64,000 nt of DNA, taken from the NCBI RefSeq assembly GCF_014863405.1, contig NZ_JACZZA010000001.1, forward strand, positions 372,001-436,000, written 5' to 3'. Origin of the DNA: Dyella acidiphila (lineage in GTDB: Bacteria; Pseudomonadota; Gammaproteobacteria; Xanthomonadales; Rhodanobacteraceae). Both the position numbers and the translations under genes were made by a program. Below the pieces are notes generated by a model. The model made no database searches. It was not told the origin of the DNA and saw only the letters and a program-made list of their open reading frames with translations. This document shows, one piece after another, positions 7,598 to 16,345 of this stretch. The stretch's first letter is position 1, and each line of letters begins with the position of its first letter.

Positions 7598-8992
7598 ATG
7601 CCAGTACGCCTTACCCGCCTGCTTACCGCCGCCTTGATCAGCGCCGGTCTTTCCACTGTGGTGCTCGCTGCGACCACCCAGTCATTGACCTGGCGCGGCG
7701 ACGTCGTCACCGCCAACGGCGTGGTGAAGGGCATGGCGAAGGCCTGGCAGTCGACCGGGCACGGCACAGTGGAGATCCAGTCGTTCAATACGGCATCCGG
7801 TCTCGATGCGGTCGCCAGCGGCGCCGCCGATATCGCCGGCAGCGCGCGTCCGGGCAATGGCGGTGCCACCGATGCCGGCCTCACCTTCACGCCGGTGGCG
7901 TGGGACGGCCTGGTGCTGATCACCAGCCCTTCCAATCCGGTCAGCAGCCTGACCTTGCAGCAAGTGCACGACATCTACTTCGGCAAGATCACCAACTGGA
8001 AAGATGTCGGCGGCAACGATGCGCCGATGGATGTGTTCGCCGTAGCCAGCCCCGGCGACGGCGTGGAATTCAGCCTGCGCAAGCTGCTGTTCGGCCGCGG
8101 CAGCCAGCCGGTGGCGGCGCCGCGCCTGTACGTGAATACCAAGTCGATGGAATCGGAAGTGGAGCTCGATCCGCGCGCCTTCGGCGTGAGCACGCTGTCG
8201 AGCGTGGTGGGCAATCCCAAGATCAAGATGCTGCGCATCGATGGCGTGGCGCCGAGCGTGTCCACGGTATCCAGCGGCAGCTATCCGCTGTTCACCGAGC
8301 TGTATCTGGTGACCAACCCGAGCAGCCCGAATGCGGCCTCGGCCAAGGCCTTCGTCGATTTCACGCAAAGTACGCAGGGCGGCTCGGTGCTGCGCTCGCA
8401 TAGCCTGGTGCCGTATGGCGATGGCAGCGCGCTGGTGGCCATGGATGCCTCGCGCCGCAGCCGTATTCTCGCCGCAGTGGGCGCGCATGCCAGCGCCGAG
8501 CCGACCCAGGTCGCTTCCGCTGCGCCGGTACGTCCGGTGGTGTCGCCGGCCGTCGCCGCGGCCGCTGCTCGCGCAGCCGCCGCTTCCACGCCGGATCTGA
8601 AGAACGTGACCGGCAGTGTGGTGGCCGCACCGGAACTGGCCAGCATCAAGGGCGTGCGCGGCGATGCCTTCACCGTGGCCGATGCCAGCAGCCATGGCGC
8701 CAGCTTCGCCAAGGTGACGGGCGATGCGTTCGTGAGCTACAGCAAGGTGATCGCCAAGGCGCCGGCCAAGGCCAGCAAGACTGCGGCCACTGAAGAAAAG
8801 AAAGTGGACAGCAAGAAGGTAGCGAGCGCGCCGGCCAAGGCTTCGGCACGCTCCTATCGCGTCGGTGCCGGCGAGACGCTGTATTCGATCGCGCGCAAGC
8901 ACGGCGTGGACGTGGCGCAGATCCGCAACTGGAATCACCTGAAGGACAACACGGTGCGCACCGGCCAGGTGCTGCGCATCGAATCGCGCTAA
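7598..8992 (+). CDS. secreted PstS-like substrate-binding protein with C-terminal LysM domain
   Basis: 464 residues from the ATG at 7598 (an in-frame TTG lies 12 bases upstream). The signal peptide ends about residue 25 (VVLAAT). Residues 28-290 resemble the PstS-type phosphate-binding fold: SGLDAVASGAADIAGSAR, the LTLQQVHDIYFGKITNWKDVGG segment and a GVEFSLRKLLF helix. Residues about 300-415 are a low-complexity Ala/Ser/Lys linker. The last 46 residues are a LysM peptidoglycan-binding module (YRVGAGETLYSIARKHGVDV). No pst transporter genes adjoin, so import is unlikely. An anchored phosphate or ligand sensor in the cell wall is a reasonable guess. The domain fusion is the notable point. Confidence 0.85.
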   Translation: MPVRLTRLLTAALISAGLSTVVLAATTQSLTWRGDVVTANGVVKGMAKAWQSTGHGTVEIQSFNTASGLDAVASGAADIAGSARPGNGGATDAGLTFTPVAWDGLVLITSPSNPVSSLTLQQVHDIYFGKITNWKDVGGNDAPMDVFAVASPGDGVEFSLRKLLFGRGSQPVAAPRLYVNTKSMESEVELDPRAFGVSTLSSVVGNPKIKMLRIDGVAPSVSTVSSGSYPLFTELYLVTNPSSPNAASAKAFVDFTQSTQGGSVLRSHSLVPYGDGSALVAMDASRRSRILAAVGAHASAEPTQVASAAPVRPVVSPAVAAAAARAAAASTPDLKNVTGSVVAAPELASIKGVRGDAFTVADASSHGASFAKVTGDAFVSYSKVIAKAPAKASKTAATEEKKVDSKKVASAPAKASARSYRVGAGETLYSIARKHGVDVAQIRNWNHLKDNTVRTGQVLRIESR

Positions 8993-9051
8993 GCGCACCC
9001 GCACTACGCAGCGGCAGGCCTGCTGTCCGCTGCTCCAAGATCCATTCGCCC

Positions 9052-9747
9052 ATGCGCATCCTCGCCATCACCATCGATCTCGACGATACGCTGTGGCCGA
9101 TCATGCCGGCGCTGGAGCGCGCCGACCGCGATCTGGACAACTACCTGCGCCAGCACTATCCGCACGTAGCGCGCACCTGGCCGATTGCCGCCATGCGCGA
9201 ACTGCGCGCCCGCGTCGCCGCCGAGCGGCTGGATCTGGCGCACGATTTCACCGCCCAGCGCTACCTCACCCTGCAGATGGCCTTCGACGCCTGCGGCATC
9301 GCCGAGGCGCCGCTGGATACGCTGTGGGAGATTTACGCCACCGCCCGCAACAGCGTGGAGTTTTATCCCGATGCGCTGCCGGCGCTGGATCGGCTGCGTG
9401 TGCTGCAGCCGGTGGCCAGCCTTACCAATGGCAATGCCGACCTTGAGCGCATGGGGCTGCATCTGCATTTTGCGCATCACATCGCGGCACGCGATATCGG
9501 CTCGGCGAAACCTGATCCGCGTATTTTCCTGGCCGCGGCCGAACGCCTTGGCGTGGCGCCGGAAAATATCTTGCATGTGGGCGACGATCCGGAGCTCGAT
9601 GTGGTCGGTGCGCGCGACGCGGGGATGCGTACTGCGTGGATCAATCGGGCGGGGCATCGGTGGCCGGGGGCGTTGGGGGTTGCGCCGGATCTGGATCTGC
9701 CGGATCTGGCTGCGCTGGTGGCGTGGTTCGAGCAGCAGAGCGCGTAA
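9052..9747 (+). CDS. HAD-superfamily phosphatase (YigB-like)
   Basis: A 231-residue haloacid-dehalogenase hydrolase. Motif I is DLDDTLW with nucleophile Asp9 and general acid Asp11. Motif II is the SLTNGN segment, motif III the Lys in GSAKPDPRIF, and motif IV GDDPELDVVGA. A helical cap covers residues about 15-100 (type C1). The pattern resembles YigB/YjjG, which dephosphorylate a riboflavin intermediate or nucleotides. The substrate cannot be read from sequence. It lies 59 bases after the LysM protein gene on the same strand. Confidence 0.86.
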   Translation: MRILAITIDLDDTLWPIMPALERADRDLDNYLRQHYPHVARTWPIAAMRELRARVAAERLDLAHDFTAQRYLTLQMAFDACGIAEAPLDTLWEIYATARNSVEFYPDALPALDRLRVLQPVASLTNGNADLERMGLHLHFAHHIAARDIGSAKPDPRIFLAAAERLGVAPENILHVGDDPELDVVGARDAGMRTAWINRAGHRWPGALGVAPDLDLPDLAALVAWFEQQSA

Positions 9748-10077
9748 TGCGCGACTTGGGTGAGGCCGGACGTGATCCGGTAAGCCAGTGATGGTTCGCC
9801 GCTGGCATGAAGATTTGTTGGGTTACGCTGCGCTAACCCAACCTACCCTCGGACACTGAGTCATCCATCACCCCATAACCGTCATCCCGGCGCAGGCCGG
9901 GGCCCAGTGACGGCAACTCGCGAAAGACGCTGGATCCCGGCCTTCGCCGGGGTGATGCTAGGGCGTGAAATGGCTTATTTGCCCCATGGCGCGACTTTGA
10001 CCTGCGTGCAAAAGCGCGCATGATGTGCGGTCAACGACCACCGCCACGCGCATGCAAAAACATGCGCCAGGATCCGC
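9748..10077. repeat. intergenic gap with REP-like repeats
   Basis: 330 bases without a gene. At 9817-9846 lies GTTGGGTTACGCTGCGCTAA followed by CCCAACCTAC; the same unit occurs twice, inverted, at 18479-18506 and 18524-18549. At about 9880-9957 a second palindromic repeat reads CATCCCGGCGCAGGCCGGG on one arm and CCCGGCCTTCGCCGGGGTGATG on the other, the widespread proteobacterial 'cgtcatcccggcg' type. The promoter of the M17 peptidase gene must lie after it. Confidence 0.75.
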
Positions 10078-11457
10078 ATGCCAGCCCTGATCGAACTCCG
10101 CTCCAGCCGCCGCGCCCCGACCCCGATCGAGGCGACCGATGCCGTCCAGCTCAGCGCCACGCGCAAACGCCTGAGTGCCGCGCAGCGCAGCTGGCTGGAT
10201 GACAACGGTTTCGATGCCGCGCCCGGCAGCGTGTGCCTGCTGGCCGATGCGCAGGGCAAGCTGGCGCGCGTGCTGGTGGGCGTGGATCGGCGTGAGCCGC
10301 TGGCCGCATTGGCAGGGCTGCCGGTGAGCCTGCCGGTCGGCGAATACACGCTGGCCAGCGAAGGCGTGCCGCTCGATGCGCAGTTGGCCGCACTCGGTTG
10401 GGCGCTGGGCGCGTATCAGTTCACCCGCTATCGCAAGGCCAAGCGCGCACCGGCCACGCTCGCCGTCGATGCCAAGACACTGGACGCCGTGGAACCGCTG
10501 GTCGATGCCACCCAGCTGGTACGCGATCTGGTCAACACGCCCACCGAAGACATGGGCCCCAAGCAGCTGAGCGACGCGGTGAAGCAGCTCGGCAAAACGT
10601 ATAAGGCCAAGGTGCGCGAGTGGGTCGGCGATGAATTGCTGGAAGACAACTTCCCCACCATCCACGCCGTGGGCCGCGCCAGTCATCGTCCGCCGCGCCT
10701 GATCGAACTGAGCTGGGGCAAGGCCACCGATCCGAAGCTGGTGCTGGTGGGCAAGGGTGTGTGCTTCGATACCGGTGGCCTGGATCTGAAATCCAGCGAC
10801 GGCATGCGCTGGATGAAGAAGGACATGGGCGGTGCCGCGCACGCGATCGCACTGGCCGGGCTGGTGATGGAAGCAAAGCTGCCGGTGCGCCTCACTTTGT
10901 TGATTCCCGCAGTGGAAAACGCGGTAGCCGGCAATGCCCTGCGTCCGGGCGAAGTGGTGGTGACGCGCGCCGGGCACAGCGTGGAAATCGACAATACCGA
11001 TGCCGAAGGCCGCCTGGTGCTGTGCGATGCGCTGGCCTACGGCGCCGAACAGCAGCCGGAGCTGATCATCGACTTCGCCACGCTTACCGGTGCCGCACGC
11101 GTGGCGCTCGGTCCCGACCTGCCGGCGCTGTTCGCCAACGATGATGCGATCGCCGACCAGGCGCTGGCCTGCAGCCGCACGGTGGCCGATCCGCTGTGGC
11201 GGCTGCCGCTGTGGCGTCCGTACCGCAAGATGCTCGATTCCTATATCGCCGACTTCGCCAACTCCGGCCCGTCGCGGCATGCCGGTGCGATTACTGCAGC
11301 GCTGTATATGGAGCGCTTCGTGCCCGAAGGCATGCCCTGGCTGCACCTGGATACTTACGCCTGGAACGACGGCGACCGTCCGGGTCGTCCGCGCGGTGGC
11401 GAGGCGATGGGCCTGCGCGCGATGTTCGCCCTGCTGAGCAAGCGCTACCCCCGCTGA
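10078..11457 (+). CDS. M17 family leucyl aminopeptidase
   Basis: A 459-residue cytosolic metallo-aminopeptidase that removes N-terminal residues from peptides using two metal ions. The M17 signature NTDAEGRL is at 306-313. The metal and catalytic residues can be placed: Lys226 and Asp231 (GKGVCFDTGG), Lys238, Asp249 (KKDMGG), Asp308, Glu310 and Arg312. It is shorter than PepA (about 500) and nearer PepB-like members; the divergent N-terminal domain covers residues 1-150. It is followed by a hairpin at 11496-11520, then another aminopeptidase gene, an apparent peptide-use pair. Confidence 0.92.
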   Translation: MPALIELRSSRRAPTPIEATDAVQLSATRKRLSAAQRSWLDDNGFDAAPGSVCLLADAQGKLARVLVGVDRREPLAALAGLPVSLPVGEYTLASEGVPLDAQLAALGWALGAYQFTRYRKAKRAPATLAVDAKTLDAVEPLVDATQLVRDLVNTPTEDMGPKQLSDAVKQLGKTYKAKVREWVGDELLEDNFPTIHAVGRASHRPPRLIELSWGKATDPKLVLVGKGVCFDTGGLDLKSSDGMRWMKKDMGGAAHAIALAGLVMEAKLPVRLTLLIPAVENAVAGNALRPGEVVVTRAGHSVEIDNTDAEGRLVLCDALAYGAEQQPELIIDFATLTGAARVALGPDLPALFANDDAIADQALACSRTVADPLWRLPLWRPYRKMLDSYIADFANSGPSRHAGAITAALYMERFVPEGMPWLHLDTYAWNDGDRPGRPRGGEAMGLRAMFALLSKRYPR

Positions 11458-11495
11458 TGCCGGGGGCGTGACTTCTGGCTTTGTCGCACGCGGCC

Positions 11496-11520
11496 AATAC
11501 CGCCCATGATGGGCGGTATT
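11496..11520 (+). terminator. hairpin after M17 peptidase gene
   Basis: A perfect 11-bp stem AATACCGCCCA / TGGGCGGTATT with a 3-base loop, 38 bases after the stop codon. Only a short T-run follows, so it may attenuate rather than fully terminate before the M1 gene at 11540. Confidence 0.6.
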
Positions 11521-11539
11521 TCCCAATGGCCTCGATACC

Positions 11540-13279
11540 ATGCCCAAGCTGCGTCCCGCCCTGCTCGCCCTCAGCCTCGTCGCCGGCATCGCCAGTGCCG
11601 CCAGCACGCAACCGCCAGCACAGCCGCCGCTTACCGCACTGACGGAAAACTCCGGCGGCATCATGCCGCCCGAGCAGCGCCGCACGCATTTCGATCATGC
11701 GGAACTGCATATCGCCGTGGATCCGGCCCAGCAGCGCATCGACGCCACCGCCACGCTGACCTTCACGGCGAATGCGGCCACCGATGTGTTGCTGCTCGAT
11801 CTGGACCGCAACCTGCCGATCAGCGCCATTGAACTGGACGGCATGCCGCTGCCCGCCAGCGCCTGGAGCAATCCGGAAGGACGCCTGCGCGTGCAGTTGC
11901 CACATGCGCTGAGCGCGGGCGAAAAGGTCTCGGCCACCGTGCATTACGGCGGCCGTCCGCACGTGGCCAAGCGCGCGCCCTGGGATGGCGGTTTTGTGTG
12001 GAGCCATACCGCCGACGGCCAGCCCTGGGTAGGCAGCGCGGTGGAAGGCGAAGGCTGCGATCTGTTCTGGCCGTGCATCGATCATCCGGAAGGCAAGCCG
12101 GATCTGGTCGACCTGTATGTCACCGTGCCCAAGCCGCTGGTGGCGCCGGGCAACGGCGTACTGGTCGGTGTCAGCGAGGAAGGCGACAAGCGCACTTATC
12201 ACTGGCGCGCCAAACATCCCACCACCTATGCGATCTCGATCAACGTAGGGCCGTACAAGGAACTCACCGGCGACTATCACAGCCGCTACGGCAACACGAT
12301 CCCGCTGCAGTACTGGTATCTGCCCGGTCACGAGCAGCAGGCACAGGGCCTGTTCGCCGAATTCCCGCGCATGCTGGAATTTTTCGAAGCGCAGATCGGG
12401 CCCTACCCGTTCGGCGACGAAAAAATGGGCGTGGTGGAAACGCCGTACGAAGGTATGGAACACCAGACCATCAACGCCTACGGCAACGACTACAAGAAAG
12501 ACGGCAGCGGCTTCGACTGGCTGCTGCAGCACGAGTTCTCGCACGAATGGTTCGGCAACCAGATGACCAATGCCGACTGGAACGACATGTGGCTGCATGA
12601 GGCCTTTGCCACTTACATGCAGCCGCTGTACAGCCAGGCGATCAACGGCGACATGGGCTATTACGCGTGGCTGGACAAGCTGCGCCTGTCGCTGCAGAAC
12701 CGCTATCCGGTGGTGTCTGAGCACAGCGAGACCGAAGCGCAGGTCTACGACGACGCGCACGGCCCGGGCCTGGATATCTACAACAAGGGCGCGCTGATGC
12801 TGCATTCGCTGCGCGACCTGATCGGCGACCAGGCCTTCTTCGCCAGCCTGCGCGAGCTGGTATACGGACGGCCGGATCCGCAGCCGGGCAATTTCCAGCC
12901 GCACTACCAGGGCACGCAGGATTTCGTGGCGATCGTGAACAAGGCGGCCGGGCGCGATCTCAGCTGGTTCTTCAATGTGTATCTGTATCAGCCTGTGCTA
13001 CCCAAGCTCGACGTGCAGCATCAGGGCGACACGCTGGCCCTGCACTGGCAAGTACCGCACGATCTGCCCTTCCCGATGCCGGTGGAAGTCCAGGTCGATG
13101 GCAAGCTGCACACGCTGCCGATGGCCAATGGCCAGGGCAGCCTCGACAACGTGCCCGCACATGCGCTGGTGATCGTGGATCCGCATTCGAAGTTGTTGCG
13201 CGATCTGCCGCAGGTCACCGAGTACCAGCAGTGGCGCAAGCAGCAAGCGGCCAAGGGCAAGCCCAAGCAGGATGGCTGA
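11540..13279 (+). CDS. secreted M1 family metallo-aminopeptidase
   Basis: 579 residues. A signal peptide (LALSLVAGIASA, about 20 residues) indicates a periplasmic or secreted gluzincin. An N-terminal beta domain spans about 45-240. The exopeptidase loop is GMEHQ (305-309, variant of GAMEN), the zinc motif HEFSHEWFGN is at 331-340 and the third zinc ligand Glu354 lies in LHEAFATY. It lacks the large C-terminal helical domain of PepN, so it belongs with the short aminopeptidase N/leukotriene-hydrolase-like forms. It probably trims imported or extracellular peptides. Gene order suggests a peptide-use role shared with the preceding M17 enzyme. Confidence 0.92.
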   Translation: MPKLRPALLALSLVAGIASAASTQPPAQPPLTALTENSGGIMPPEQRRTHFDHAELHIAVDPAQQRIDATATLTFTANAATDVLLLDLDRNLPISAIELDGMPLPASAWSNPEGRLRVQLPHALSAGEKVSATVHYGGRPHVAKRAPWDGGFVWSHTADGQPWVGSAVEGEGCDLFWPCIDHPEGKPDLVDLYVTVPKPLVAPGNGVLVGVSEEGDKRTYHWRAKHPTTYAISINVGPYKELTGDYHSRYGNTIPLQYWYLPGHEQQAQGLFAEFPRMLEFFEAQIGPYPFGDEKMGVVETPYEGMEHQTINAYGNDYKKDGSGFDWLLQHEFSHEWFGNQMTNADWNDMWLHEAFATYMQPLYSQAINGDMGYYAWLDKLRLSLQNRYPVVSEHSETEAQVYDDAHGPGLDIYNKGALMLHSLRDLIGDQAFFASLRELVYGRPDPQPGNFQPHYQGTQDFVAIVNKAAGRDLSWFFNVYLYQPVLPKLDVQHQGDTLALHWQVPHDLPFPMPVEVQVDGKLHTLPMANGQGSLDNVPAHALVIVDPHSKLLRDLPQVTEYQQWRKQQAAKGKPKQDG

Positions 13280-13282
13280 GGC

Positions 13283-13891
13283 CTAGCCGGGCGGCGCCGA
13301 TGCCGCCCGGAAGCTGCGCAGTCGCCGGAAGATCGCGCGCCATCCGCGCACGATCTTCGGCAGCAGCCAGCACAGCAGCGCCAGGAACAGCAGCAACAGC
13401 ACCAGCAAGACCAACGGGTGCTGCCACATCAGATAGAAGATGCCGAGCAGGGAAAGATCCTCGCCCGCGCTGGCGCCCCAGTTGCTCAGCGGCTCGGGCG
13501 AGGTATTGATCAGCGCGCGCGTACCGGCCTTGGCCAGATGCGTACCGGTCACCACCACCCCGCCGAGCAGCGCGGCAATGAACTGCTGATCCGCGCCCGC
13601 ATGGCTGAACACGCCCCAGGCCAGCAAGGTGCCGACCGGAATGCGGATAAAGGTCTGGATCGCATCCCACACGCTGTCGAACACCGGAATCTTGTCGGCC
13701 AGGAATTCGCCAACCATCAGCACGCCGGCCACGATCAGCACCCAGTCGTGGCTGAGCACGGCCAGCCCCGGCGGCAGCTGCACATAACCGAGACGGCCCA
13801 GCAGGCCGGCGAGAAAAAGCGTGGCGTACAGGCGGATGCCGCTGGCCCAGGCCAGGCCGCCGGCAAGGGCGAGATTGGATAGCTCGTTCAT
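13283..13891 (-). CDS. DUF4126 membrane protein
   Basis: A 202-residue integral membrane protein. The N-terminal ASGIRLYATLFLAGLLGRLGYV segment, then WVLIVAGVLMVGEFLADKIP and a glycine-rich helix (ALLGGVVVTGTHLAKAGTRA), match DUF4126, a family of unknown function. Five or so membrane helices are visible, with a basic cytoplasmic C-terminus (RGWRAIFRRLRSFR). It converges on the M1 gene with only 3 bases between stops, so a 9-bp hairpin at 13287-13310 serves the M1 transcript while encoding this protein's last residues. Confidence 0.8.
   Translation of the reverse strand: MNELSNLALAGGLAWASGIRLYATLFLAGLLGRLGYVQLPPGLAVLSHDWVLIVAGVLMVGEFLADKIPVFDSVWDAIQTFIRIPVGTLLAWGVFSHAGADQQFIAALLGGVVVTGTHLAKAGTRALINTSPEPLSNWGASAGEDLSLLGIFYLMWQHPLVLLVLLLLFLALLCWLLPKIVRGWRAIFRRLRSFRAASAPPG
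13287..13310. terminator. hairpin in the 3' end of the DUF4126 gene
   Basis: CCGGGCGGC (13287-13295) pairs perfectly with GCCGCCCGG (13302-13310). It lies 8 bases after the M1 peptidase stop and inside the DUF4126 coding end; no T-tract follows on the plus strand. Terminator use is inferred. Confidence 0.45.
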
Positions 13892-13955
13892 GCGCGCTGC
13901 CTCCGTGGCTGGTGGCTACGATAGCGCGGCTGCGCGGTGTGGGCTTTGCCAAAAG

Positions 13956-13984
13956 AAAAAGGCAGCGCGTTGCGCTGCCTTTTT
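13956..13984 (-). terminator. terminator of the lipA-prc transcript
   Basis: A perfect 13-bp stem AAAAAGGCAGCGC / GCGCTGCCTTTTT with loop GTT, 24 bases past the prc stop, with T-rich flanks in both orientations. Confidence 0.92.
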
Positions 13985-14007
13985 CAGATAACCGGAGCCG
14001 CTGGAAC

Positions 14008-16338
14008 TTAGTGGCCGCTCGATCCTGCCGGGGCCGGGGCCACCGGGGCATCCTTGGAAGCACCCTGGTTCTGGGCCGGCGCACCCGCCGCCGGCAGCGA
14101 CGACGGTGCTGCCGCACCGGCCGCAGCCACCATGTTGGCGCTTTCCTTGCCGCCATACGGCAGCACTTCGGCGGCCAGCTTCGGATTCGCGTTGATCAGG
14201 CCGATGGCGTCGAACAGGATGTGCGCGGTTTCCTGCAGCTGCGGATCCGGCGCGTTCTTGGCGTCTTCCTGTTCCTTCAGCTCGCTCTTCAGGCTGCGCT
14301 CGTTGGCGTTGAGGCCGTCGTCGAGCTGGCTGTCGTCGTCGTTGTCCACCGCGGTGTTGCCGTCGATGGTCTTGTGACGCGCACGGAATTCCGCCTGGGT
14401 AGCATCCAGCTGCTTGCGTTCGGCCTGGCGCTGGTCGAAGTTCAGCGAGATGGTGGTGCGATCGGCCAGCTTCTTGTACTGGTTGATCTCGTCCAGCATC
14501 AGCTGCCACGCCGGCGACTTCCCATCGCGCGCGTCATGCAGTTGTTCCAGCTGCGGCAGGTAGGCCTTCATGTCGGCCACCGGCTTGTAGTCGGCCGGCG
14601 GGATCTGCGTCCACGGCAGCGCGTTGTCGTAGGTCGATTCGCCGAAATCCTTCTCGTCGCCGTTGGTCGGATACAGGATGTCCGGGGTAACGCCCTTGAG
14701 CTGGGTGGAACCGCCATTGATGCGGAAGAATTCCTGCACCGTCATCTTCAGCGCACCGAAGTTCGGGTTGCTGGCCGGATCGGAGGCGAAGCGGTTGAGA
14801 TCGATCAGGGTCTGCACCGTGCCCTTGCCGAAGGTGGGCGTACCGATGATCAGGCCGCGGCCGTAATCCTGGATCGCGGCGGAGAAAATCTCCGAGGCCG
14901 AAGCCGTGCCGCGATTGACCAGCACCGCCAGCGGGCCGCTCCAGGTCATCGGGGCAGTGTCGTCCTTGCCCTGCGCCTGTACCTGGCCGCGCGCATCGCG
15001 CACCTGTACGTCCGGACCCTTGTCGATGAACAGGCCGCTGAGTTCGTTGGCTTCGTACAGCGAACCGCCGCCGTTGTTGCGCAGGTCGATCACCACACCC
15101 TGCACGCCGTCGGCCTTCAGTTCGTTCAACAGCTTGGTCACGTCGCGGGTGGCGCTCTTGAAATCCTTGTCGCCTTCGCTGCGCGCGCCGAAATCGGAAT
15201 AGAACATCGGCAGCTCGATCACACCGATCTTGCGGGTGACGCCGGCGTCGGTGATGGTGATCACCTTCTTCTTGGCCGACTGTTCTTCGATCGCCACCTT
15301 CTGGCGCACCAGGGTGATGATCTCGTGCTTGCCGTCTTCGCCCTGATCGGCGGGTACGATTTCCAGGCGCACGGTGGTGTCTTTCTTGCCGCGGATCAGG
15401 TTGACCACGTCATCCAGGCGCCAGCCCACCACATCGGTGATCGGGCCGTTGGCACCCTGGCCCACGCCCAGCACCAGGTCGCCGACATGGATCTTGCCGG
15501 ACTTGATCGCCGGGCCGGCGGGCACCAGCTCGCGGATCTGGGTGTAGTCGTCGCGCGCCTGCAGCACCGCGCCGATGCCTTCGAGCGAGAGCTTCATGGT
15601 GATATCGAAGTTCTCGGCGGCACGCGGACCCATGTAGTCCGTATGCGGATCGGTGGAGTTGGCGTAGGCGGTCATGAAGGTCTGGAAGGCGTCTTCGCCA
15701 TCGAGCTGCTTCACGCGCTCGATGTAGTTGGCGTAGCGCTTGTCCAGGGTCTTGCGGATGTCGTCGTCATTCTTGCCGGCCAGCTTCAGGCGCAGCCAGT
15801 CGTTCATGGTGCGCTCGCGCCACAGCTTGTCGAGCTCGGCCTTGTCCTTGGGCCAGTCGGCGTTCTTGCGGTCGGTGTTGTAGGTTTCGCTGGTGTTGAA
15901 GTCGAAGCCCTGCTTCAACAGGCCGCGCGCATACGTCATGCGGTCGATCGCGCGCAGGATGTACTGATTGAAGATGTCGAACGGGCCGGACAGATCCTTG
16001 TTCCAGATCTCGTTGCCGAACTCGTCCTTGTACTTGGCGAAGTTCGCCATGTCTTCCTGGGTGAAGAACACCTTCTCGCCGTCCAGCAGCTTGAAATACA
16101 AGCTGTAGATCTTCTCCGACATGCTGGTGTCGAGCGGCTGCGCGTCGTAGTGGAAGCGCGTGAGCAGATGCGCGGAGATCAGCGCCGCATTGGCCTGGGT
16201 GTCGGTCGGCTTGAGCGGCAGCTCCGACACTTTGCGCGGCTTGGCCGCACCCATGTCGGCGGCCGACTGGGCCAGGGCCGAGCCGGAGGTGGTGACGCTG
16301 AAGGCGATCAGCAGGGCGAGCAGAGGACGGAAGGTCAT
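14008..16338 (-). CDS. prc: tail-specific (C-terminal processing) periplasmic protease
   Basis: 776 residues from the ATG at 16338, the start that gives a signal peptide (MTFRPLLALLIAFSVTTSG). Prc/Tsp removes C-termini of periplasmic proteins and, in E. coli, processes PBP3 and degrades the hydrolase MepS. An N-terminal helical domain spans about 35-235 and a PDZ domain about 245-330 (PAGPAIKSGKIHVGD). The Ser/Lys dyad is Ser480 (GTASASEIF) and Lys505 (PTFGKGTVQ), with the same 25-residue spacing as E. coli. The C-terminal DUF3340-like region is rich in charged residues and ends in an Ala/Pro tail. It starts only 7 bases after the lipA stop with no visible Shine-Dalgarno, so translation is probably coupled. 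Confidence 0.94.
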   Translation of the reverse strand: MTFRPLLALLIAFSVTTSGSALAQSAADMGAAKPRKVSELPLKPTDTQANAALISAHLLTRFHYDAQPLDTSMSEKIYSLYFKLLDGEKVFFTQEDMANFAKYKDEFGNEIWNKDLSGPFDIFNQYILRAIDRMTYARGLLKQGFDFNTSETYNTDRKNADWPKDKAELDKLWRERTMNDWLRLKLAGKNDDDIRKTLDKRYANYIERVKQLDGEDAFQTFMTAYANSTDPHTDYMGPRAAENFDITMKLSLEGIGAVLQARDDYTQIRELVPAGPAIKSGKIHVGDLVLGVGQGANGPITDVVGWRLDDVVNLIRGKKDTTVRLEIVPADQGEDGKHEIITLVRQKVAIEEQSAKKKVITITDAGVTRKIGVIELPMFYSDFGARSEGDKDFKSATRDVTKLLNELKADGVQGVVIDLRNNGGGSLYEANELSGLFIDKGPDVQVRDARGQVQAQGKDDTAPMTWSGPLAVLVNRGTASASEIFSAAIQDYGRGLIIGTPTFGKGTVQTLIDLNRFASDPASNPNFGALKMTVQEFFRINGGSTQLKGVTPDILYPTNGDEKDFGESTYDNALPWTQIPPADYKPVADMKAYLPQLEQLHDARDGKSPAWQLMLDEINQYKKLADRTTISLNFDQRQAERKQLDATQAEFRARHKTIDGNTAVDNDDDSQLDDGLNANERSLKSELKEQEDAKNAPDPQLQETAHILFDAIGLINANPKLAAEVLPYGGKESANMVAAAGAAAPSSLPAAGAPAQNQGASKDAPVAPAPAGSSGH

Positions 16339-16345
16339 AGGAGTT

